64,000 nt of DNA from Oscillospiraceae bacterium (lineage in GTDB: Bacteria; Bacillota; Clostridia; Oscillospirales; CAG-272). Shown here one piece after another: positions 59,392 to 64,000 of this stretch (the stretch's first letter is position 1; the number at the start of each line of letters is the position of its first letter). The notes beneath the pieces are model-generated. The model was not told where the DNA came from. It was given only the letters and a program-made list of their open reading frames with translations, and ran no database searches. The position numbers and the translations under genes were made by a program. Location of the stretch: contig SVST01000016.1 in assembly GCA_015064155.1 (NCBI GenBank), positions 1 through 64,000 of the forward strand, given 5' to 3'.

Positions 59392-60567
59392 TCAAACACC
59401 AAATGCACGCGCCAAACGCTCGGTTGCCTCACTGAGCTTATCATAGTCGGCGGCATAGCAAAGGCGCAAATACCCCTCCCCATCGGGTCCGAACGCACTG
59501 CCGGGTGCCGTAACGACGTGCGTTTTTTCCAAAATGTATTCAGCCGCTTCAACAGAGGACATCCCAAGCCCCTTGATACTTGGGAAAACGTAGAATGCCC
59601 CTTTGGGACAGTGGCAAGAAAAACCGCGAAGACGGTTGAGCTGATCCACGATCAATCTTCTGTTACGGTCATAATGGGCAACCATCCGTTTGACATCCTC
59701 TTCCGCGCGATAAAGCGCCTCGCATGCCGCAAGCTGCATCGGTTCGGGAATACTCGCGATCATATTCTCGTGCAGCTTAATAAGGTTTTCGATGATACGC
59801 TCGTTCGCACAGATGTACCCCACACGGAAGCCGGTCATGGAATAGGTTTTCGACAAGCTGTTGATGGTCAGCACGTACTCTTCAAGCCCCTCGATAGAAG
59901 CCAGACTTTTCTGCTCAAAGCCGTCGTAAACGATCTTTTCGTAAGGCTCGTCGGAAATGATAAAGATCTTATGCTTTTTCACGAGCTCCGCGATCTTTAA
60001 AAGGTCCTCCCACTCCAAAACTCCGCCCGTAGGATTGGAGGGCGAATTGATAATAATCAGCTTGGTTTTTTCGGTAATCAGCGGCTCAATGATGTCAGCG
60101 GTCATTTTAAATCCGTTTGATTCGTCTACCTTTGCATAAACGGTTTTTCCGTTCACCATATCGATCTGCCCCTTGTAATCGGGCCAGTTGGGACCTTGGA
60201 TAATCACCTCGTCACCCGGATTGACCAGCGTCACCATCGCCAGCATCAGTGCCTGCGTTGCCCCCGCCGTTACGATCAGATTTTTATCGGGATCGGCATA
60301 AATGCCGTTTTCGCGCTGCAATTTATCGGCGATTGCGACGCGCAACTCACGAATCCCCGCATTGGGCGTGTATTTGGTTTTTCCGTCCCGAAGCCCCTGT
60401 ACCGCGGCATCGATCACAAAATCGGGGGCGGGAAAGCAGGGCTCTCCCAAGGTCAGATTGATCGAATCGGGATATTTTTTTGCCAATTCAAACATACGGC
60501 GCACACCGGATGGCATCGCATTTTGCGCCGCAAAGCTCAACGGTAGTCCTTTATCCATCTGTTTCAT
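59392..60567 (-). CDS. Class I/II pyridoxal-phosphate aminotransferase
   Basis: AspC/PatA-like fold-type I aminotransferase, 391 residues. INLTLGEPCFPAPDFV, TPNAGIRELR, the cofactor-phosphate turn TAGATQALM, NSPSNPTGG, FIISDEPYEKIVYD (PLP N1 Asp) and the Schiff-base Lys in NSLSKTYSMTGFRVGY are all present, with the substrate Arg in GYLRLCYA. Amino-acid specificity cannot be read. It overlaps the end of the lrp gene by 17 bases and is presumably under that regulator's control. Confidence 0.92.
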   Translation of the reverse strand: MKQMDKGLPLSFAAQNAMPSGVRRMFELAKKYPDSINLTLGEPCFPAPDFVIDAAVQGLRDGKTKYTPNAGIRELRVAIADKLQRENGIYADPDKNLIVTAGATQALMLAMVTLVNPGDEVIIQGPNWPDYKGQIDMVNGKTVYAKVDESNGFKMTADIIEPLITEKTKLIIINSPSNPTGGVLEWEDLLKIAELVKKHKIFIISDEPYEKIVYDGFEQKSLASIEGLEEYVLTINSLSKTYSMTGFRVGYICANERIIENLIKLHENMIASIPEPMQLAACEALYRAEEDVKRMVAHYDRNRRLIVDQLNRLRGFSCHCPKGAFYVFPSIKGLGMSSVEAAEYILEKTHVVTAPGSAFGPDGEGYLRLCYAADYDKLSEATERLARAFGV

Positions 60568-61018
60568 CCTCCAAATCGGGTAATATACAAGGCTTGCATT
60601 TATGCTCCATCAAAGAGATCATCGTCTGACTCTTCACCACTCCGTTCTGTCCCTTGACCCGCAACAAGAGCTGCTCCAATTCCTTGATGTCCTTGGCACA
60701 GACCTTTAACATGTAGTCGTATCCGCCGCTGATGGCATAGCACTCCAAGATGTCGGCTTCGGCTTGAACGAAGTCCATGAAATTTTCCACCCCTTGCGCA
60801 TACTGCAAAACCACCAGAATAAATGCCGAAACCGGCTTTCCGACCTTTTCTCCGTCGGTCAAAACGGTATAGGACGTAATCACCCCGTCCTTTTTCAAGC
60901 GGGACAGCCGCTTGTTGGTGGCAGGCACGGAAAGATTGATTGCACGGCTGATCTCCACCGTCTGTACCCCTGCATCTCCGGCAAGAATATGCAATATTTT
61001 CTTATCGATCTGATCCAT
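60551..61018 (-). CDS. Lrp/AsnC family transcriptional regulator
   Basis: A 155-residue leucine-responsive type regulator. N-terminal winged HTH (MDQIDKKILHILAGDAG, VEISRAINLSVPATNKRLSRLKKDGVI) followed by the RAM ligand-binding domain (AFILVVLQY, ILECYAISGGYDYMLKVCAKDIKELE). A Cys-containing tail (HKCKPCILPDLEDETDG) extends past the usual end. Overlaps the aminotransferase gene, so it likely senses an amino acid and regulates its own operon. GGGAGGGCAAC precedes the ATG. Confidence 0.93.
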   Translation of the reverse strand: MDQIDKKILHILAGDAGVQTVEISRAINLSVPATNKRLSRLKKDGVITSYTVLTDGEKVGKPVSAFILVVLQYAQGVENFMDFVQAEADILECYAISGGYDYMLKVCAKDIKELEQLLLRVKGQNGVVKSQTMISLMEHKCKPCILPDLEDETDG

Positions 61019-61049
61019 GTTGCCCTCCCAACGCTCTTATTCCTTTCTA

Positions 61050-61077
61050 TTGTACCATGGATTGGCAAAAATGCAAT
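61050..61077 (-). promoter_or_regulatory. Promoter of lrp-aminotransferase
   Basis: Minus strand TTGCAT (61072-61077), 16-base spacer, TACAAT (61050-61055). Confidence 0.6.
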
Positions 61078-61208
61078 ATTTTTTCAAAAAAAAGAGCAAA
61101 AAAATATGTTTTATTCTTTTTTTATTTTATTTTCGATCAGAATAGTTCTTCCAAGGGAACGTACTCTTAAGAACACTTTTGAGTGTGCGTTACCTACCGA
61201 TAGGAAAA

Positions 61209-61246
61209 GGACGGAGATTGCATTCGCTTTCTCCGTCCCTTTTTCT
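61209..61246 (+). terminator. Intrinsic terminator on plus without an obvious gene
   Basis: GGACGGAGA...TCTCCGTCC stem followed by CTTTTTCTT. No plus-strand gene or clear promoter precedes it (61140-61208 only), so it could end a short RNA or be a relic. Confidence 0.55.
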
Positions 61247-61283
61247 TGACAAGCACTGACTTAATTAAAGACAGCAATATTTT

Positions 61284-61537
61284 GTCAAAAGTAACGCAAA
61301 GGCACTTTTGACATTAGCATATCAAAAGAGCTTTTGCTTACCTTCCGGGAGGGAGAAAGAAGCCTCCCCTGTGTAAGGGGATGTGGCAGCTGTAGGCTGA
61401 CGGAGGGGTTGTAAAAGCAAGATTTCACACAGGACAATCCCTCACCGCCTACGGAGATATATCGCACGCGATACGCGTATATCGCAAATCCCGAAAGAGA
61501 TTTATATCGCTGCGTAGTGTCCTTAAGGGTACTACGC
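61284..61537. repeat. Intergenic palindromic repeat cluster (MITE/REP-like)
   Basis: Several inverted repeats with no coding potential: GTCAAAAGT...ACTTTTGAC (61284-61312); a block GCCTCCCCTGTGTAAGGGG with GGCAGCTGTAGGCTGACGG (about 61361-61407), which I recognise as a dispersed repeat of gut Clostridia; three TATATCGC copies around GCACGCGATACGCG (about 61456-61510); and the near-palindrome GCGTAGT-CCTTAAGG-ACTACGC (61512-61537). Together with 61078-61208, which holds only AT-rich sequence, these fill the lrp/GH109 gap. Confidence 0.7.
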
Positions 61538-61583
61538 TAAAGAAGCGCTCCTTTTGAAGGATAAAAATGGACGAAAGATCCGA

Positions 61584-62840
61584 TCAAACGACCGAAACGT
61601 CGGGATCCTCGCAGATCACGTCCAAAGAATATTTCCCTGCCAGCGCAGGTGCGGGATTTTCCCATTTCCCGTTTGTAAAGTCGGGGATCTCCACGGGTGC
61701 GCCGTTCATGGCGATCGATTGCTCGGAAAGAGGTCCGATGGCCATCCAAGCCACCGTATCATATGCGTCGATCGGCGTGTTGCACCCATGCTTCACACTT
61801 TCCACAAAGGCTCGGTTCACCAGCCAGTCCATACCGCCATGTCCTGCTTTTACCCCCTTGGAAACGTACTCCGCATGTAACGGATGGTCGTATTTGGCAA
61901 ACATTTCGGTTTCGTTTTCTCGGATTCCGTCGCCCATTTCAGGGAAATAGACCACATGCCCCTCTTCCGAGGACATAGCTTTTGTCCCTCTGACAGAAAA
62001 GTTACGGCTGTAGTAAGCGCGCGGCAAGGTGGTATCCAGGGTGAGTTGAATGGTTTCTCCGCCTGCGCAGGTAATGATCGTGTTTACAATATCGCCCTGC
62101 TTGTATTCCTTTTTCGCATGCCTGCTGTCCGCGCCAAAGGTTTCACCGGCATAATGCTTCAGCCCGACGCTTTTGGAAGCAAAGGAGGACAACCGCACCA
62201 TGCGGTTTCCTCGGTTGATATTCAATACCTTGGAAATCGGTCCCAGCTCGTGTGTCGGATAGTTTTCCCGATTGCACCGTTCATAATGACCGATACGGTA
62301 ATGCGGGATCTCGTCGGTATCGATTCCCTTGAAAAGATCCTCTGCATTGAGATAGTGATGATACCCGCCCGTACAGTGAACCAGCTCGCCGAAAAGTCCT
62401 TCCCTGACCATACGAAGCACCATCATCTCACGCCGTCCGTAGCAACAGTTCTCCAGCATCATCAAAGGAGCTTTGGTTTCCTCGTACGTACGGATCAAAT
62501 CAAAGCATTCGTCGATCGTATCGGCACAGCCTACCTCAATCGCCGTATATTTGCCCGCTTTCATCGATTCCATTGCCATTTGCGGTCTGCCACTCCAGCC
62601 AATCATGATCACGACGGCATCAATATCGGGGTGATGAATCACCTCGCGGTAATCCGTGGTTAAAGCGGGCTCATAGCCACCGTTTTCGAGTACGATCTGT
62701 TTTCCGGCTTCAAGACGGTTTTGGGAAAGATCGCAAAGCATCACGATCTCAACGTCGGACATCTGTGAATATGAGTTTTTCAACACGCTTTTTCCGCGTC
62801 TTCCAAGCCCGATATAGCCGATCTTAACTTTTTCTTTCAT
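61584..62840 (-). CDS. GH109-like Gfo/Idh/MocA protein (NAD-dependent glycosidase type)
   Basis: A 418-residue Rossmann-fold protein. IGYIGLGRRGKSVL binds NAD; AIEVGCADTIDEC takes the place of the usual EKP loop; MMLENCCYGRREMMVL, TGGYHHYL, YPTHELGPISKVLNINRG and LSSFASKS follow. This set of motifs matches glycoside hydrolase family 109 (alpha-N-acetylgalactosaminidases working by NAD oxidation-elimination) better than plain dehydrogenases. No signal peptide, unlike some GH109 enzymes, so the substrate would be imported. Divergent from and overlapping in promoter with an AraC regulator, which probably controls it. Exact sugar specificity unproven. Confidence 0.8.
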   Translation of the reverse strand: MKEKVKIGYIGLGRRGKSVLKNSYSQMSDVEIVMLCDLSQNRLEAGKQIVLENGGYEPALTTDYREVIHHPDIDAVVIMIGWSGRPQMAMESMKAGKYTAIEVGCADTIDECFDLIRTYEETKAPLMMLENCCYGRREMMVLRMVREGLFGELVHCTGGYHHYLNAEDLFKGIDTDEIPHYRIGHYERCNRENYPTHELGPISKVLNINRGNRMVRLSSFASKSVGLKHYAGETFGADSRHAKKEYKQGDIVNTIITCAGGETIQLTLDTTLPRAYYSRNFSVRGTKAMSSEEGHVVYFPEMGDGIRENETEMFAKYDHPLHAEYVSKGVKAGHGGMDWLVNRAFVESVKHGCNTPIDAYDTVAWMAIGPLSEQSIAMNGAPVEIPDFTNGKWENPAPALAGKYSLDVICEDPDVSVV

Positions 62841-62855
62841 CCTATTAATCTCCTG

Positions 62856-62884
62856 TTGACAAGCATTGCTTTTTCAGCTATAAT
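62856..62884 (+). promoter_or_regulatory. Sigma-A promoter of the AraC regulator
   Basis: TTGACA (62856-62861), 17-base spacer, TATAAT (62879-62884). Its -10 is one base from the opposing -10. Confidence 0.82.
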
Positions 62885-62885
62885 C

Positions 62886-62914
62886 ATTATAGCACATCGA
62901 AAAGCATCATACAA
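62886..62914 (-). promoter_or_regulatory. Sigma-A promoter of the GH109-like gene
   Basis: Minus strand TTGTAT (62909-62914), 17-base spacer, TATAAT (62886-62891). GCTATAAT-C-ATTATAGC forms a palindrome with the plus promoter, and AGCATTG (62862-62868) / CAATGCT (62912-62918) are inverted copies flanking it, possible regulator half-sites. Confidence 0.8.
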
Positions 62915-62964
62915 TGCTAAAAAAGACACTAAAATGATAAAAATAGATAGTATCGAGGTAAAAA

Positions 62965-63777
62965 ATGGATCTGAAAATCAAAAAGATAAAGAAAGAATTT
63001 GAAATCATCGGTTTTTATACCGCATTCCGATTCGAATGGAATGAAGCCTTTGTCTTCAACGGTGAGCGTCACCACGTATGGGAGATCGTCTATCTGGATT
63101 CGGGAAAGGTAGAGGTCACCGAGGATGAAAAGGTCTATACGCTTGAATCGGGCAACATTATTTTACACGCACCCATGGAATTTCATCGAATCCGCAGCAC
63201 ATCCGGCACATCTCCTTCGGGCTACATTATCAGCTTTGAAGCGTCCGGAGAGCTTCCCGAGCAATTGAAAAACGGCATTTTTGTGTTGGATCCAAACTCC
63301 GCAAGCAATTATGAAGCCATCGTCAAGCAGATTCAAGCCTTTTTAAAAGTGCCAACGGGTGAATTTGCAGGACAAGAGGCAGCGGCACGTCTAACGGCTT
63401 TCCTGATCGAAATTGCAAACAAAACCGGCTCAACCGAACGGCTCTCCAACACCCAAAGTGCAATGGCATACCGCACAATCATTTCGCTGATGACCAAACG
63501 CGTATGCGAGAATTGCTCCCTTTCCGAGATTGCAGCGGAATGCAACATCAGCACAAGCTATTTGAAATTACTCTTCAAAACCTATGCAGGCATTGCACCG
63601 AAACAGTATTACGCCCATCTGCGAACGCAATATGCCGCAGAATTGCTCAAAAACGGGTTGTCCTCTGCAGAGATCGCAAACCGAATGAACTTCTCTTCTC
63701 CAAGCTATTTTTCCTCCTTTTTCAAGAAGCAAACCCATCTGTTGCCCTCGGAATACCAAAAAAACGCTCCCGTTTAA
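62965..63777 (+). CDS. AraC family transcriptional regulator
   Basis: A 270-residue activator. The N-terminal cupin-like sensor domain (RHHVWEIVYLDSGKVEV, LESGNIILHAPMEFHRI) should bind a sugar or glycan fragment. The C-terminal double HTH is complete: SLSEIAAECNISTSYLKLLFKTYAGIAPKQYYAHLR and SSAEIANRMNFSSPSYFSSFFKKQTHLLPSEYQ. GAGGTAAAAA precedes the ATG. Divergently transcribed from the GH109-like gene with overlapping promoters, so it most likely regulates that gene and itself. Confidence 0.92.
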   Translation: MDLKIKKIKKEFEIIGFYTAFRFEWNEAFVFNGERHHVWEIVYLDSGKVEVTEDEKVYTLESGNIILHAPMEFHRIRSTSGTSPSGYIISFEASGELPEQLKNGIFVLDPNSASNYEAIVKQIQAFLKVPTGEFAGQEAAARLTAFLIEIANKTGSTERLSNTQSAMAYRTIISLMTKRVCENCSLSEIAAECNISTSYLKLLFKTYAGIAPKQYYAHLRTQYAAELLKNGLSSAEIANRMNFSSPSYFSSFFKKQTHLLPSEYQKNAPV

Positions 63778-63786
63778 AGCATCATC

Positions 63787-63824
63787 AAAAAAGAACTCCT
63801 TTCTGCAGAAAAGAGTTCTTTTTT
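63787..63824. terminator. Bidirectional terminator after the AraC gene
   Basis: AAAAAAGAACTC...GAGTTCTTTTTT 12-bp stem; A and T runs on both sides serve the convergent neighbouring genes. Confidence 0.88.
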
Positions 63825-63829
63825 CGAAT

Positions 63830-64000
63830 TTAAAACTCAGGCTCGTAGCTTTGCTCAAACGGTGTCCAAAGTGCGCGGCGAACCTCAATATCCTTGATCG
63901 CAAGCATGGTGCAATACGGAGAAAAGCCCACGTGACCGCCGCTGATGTAGTTCGGATCGATCAGCTCGTTCACAAAAACGTCGTCGGCATACAAAAAGCT
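63830..64000 (-). CDS. 3' end of a minus-strand gene, unknown (partial)
   Basis: The minus strand is open from the window edge to a TAA at 63830-63832, encoding 56 residues: SFLYADDVFVNEL...GHVGFSPYCTMLAIKDIEVRRALW...EPEF. The G-H-V-G-F-x-P-Y...I-K-D-I-E-V pattern resembles the last strands of a concanavalin-like (LamG/DUF1080-type) carbohydrate-binding or hydrolase domain, a weak assignment. It ends 6 bases before the shared terminator. Its place beside AraC/GH109 fits a glycan-utilisation locus continuing past the window. Confidence 0.55.
   Translation of the reverse strand, partial: SFLYADDVFVNELIDPNYISGGHVGFSPYCTMLAIKDIEVRRALWTPFEQSYEPEF

Overview
The window looks like chromosomal DNA from an anaerobic gut-type Clostridia (Bacillota), probably uncultured and close to Oscillospirales or Christensenellales. 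This rests on a large-type (Bacillus/Clostridium) SRP RNA, WhiA, SLH-anchored surface protein, lipoproteins, the dgt-dnaG-rpoD macromolecular operon, a PHP-domain DnaE, MetH with a separate reactivation protein, abundant AGAAAGGA/AAGGAGG Shine-Dalgarno sites, TTG and GTG starts, and palindromic intergenic repeats typical of gut Clostridia. No rRNA, tRNA, CRISPR array, prophage or intact insertion sequence was seen. Genus cannot be assigned from the sequence alone.

Layout. 0-2 kb (minus): SRP RNA, SLH protein, rplS. 2-7.6 kb (plus): cardiolipin synthase, NodB-type lipoprotein deacetylase, PMCA-type Ca2+ ATPase whose ribosome binding site lies in a switchable hairpin. 7.6-8.4 kb: no protein gene, but two divergent transcription units that look like non-coding RNAs (about 450 nt on minus, about 150 nt on plus), each with a sigma-A promoter and an intrinsic terminator. 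8.4-15 kb (minus): murB-whiA-dnaE-EEP hydrolase. 15.2-23.5 kb (plus): a long operon, Gfo/Idh oxidoreductase-coaE-degenerate lytic transglycosylase-M18 aminopeptidase-prfA-tsaC/ywlC-topoisomerase IV A-like-small membrane protein. 23.5-24.2 kb: a palindromic repeat cluster enclosing the last 34 codons of a lost surface protein. 24.2-29 kb (minus): metF-MetH reactivation-metH-degV, a methionine/one-carbon operon. 29.2-30 kb: amidohydrolase.

30.1-40.5 kb (minus): secA followed without a visible terminator by two unknown polytopic membrane proteins, a 74-residue peptide made of about 20 Asn-Asn-Gln triplets, and two ABC half-exporters with extra N-terminal zinc-ribbon domains flanking a DUF1854 protein. 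This is the most unusual locus: a repetitive N/Q peptide with its own strong ribosome binding site, sitting directly in front of a paired exporter. I propose that it is a peptide production/export system; this is inference.

40.6-44.1 kb: trmL-mnmA (plus), SGNH hydrolase and WecA/TagO-like transferase (minus). 44.2-47.6 kb: an orphan, very large (1109 aa) lipoprotein of the solute-binding type. 47.8-54.2 kb (minus): dgt-dnaG-rpoD, hflX-yigZ, rpmE. 54.3-61 kb (minus): CocE-like hydrolase and SGNH esterase, FAD-Rieske oxidoreductase, M20 peptidase, lrp-aminotransferase. 61.5-64 kb: GH109-type Gfo/Idh enzyme and an AraC regulator driven by two promoters whose -10 boxes are one base apart, then the 3' end of another minus-strand gene.

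Promoters can be read at many transcription unit starts with nearly invariant 17-base spacing. A recurring -35 hexamer, TTGCAA/TTGCAT, is used by SRP RNA, rplS, rpmE, murB, trmL, lrp and the 15-kb operon. Starts were moved from the ORF-track positions wherever a Shine-Dalgarno site or family conservation pointed to an internal codon; these choices are stated in each entry.
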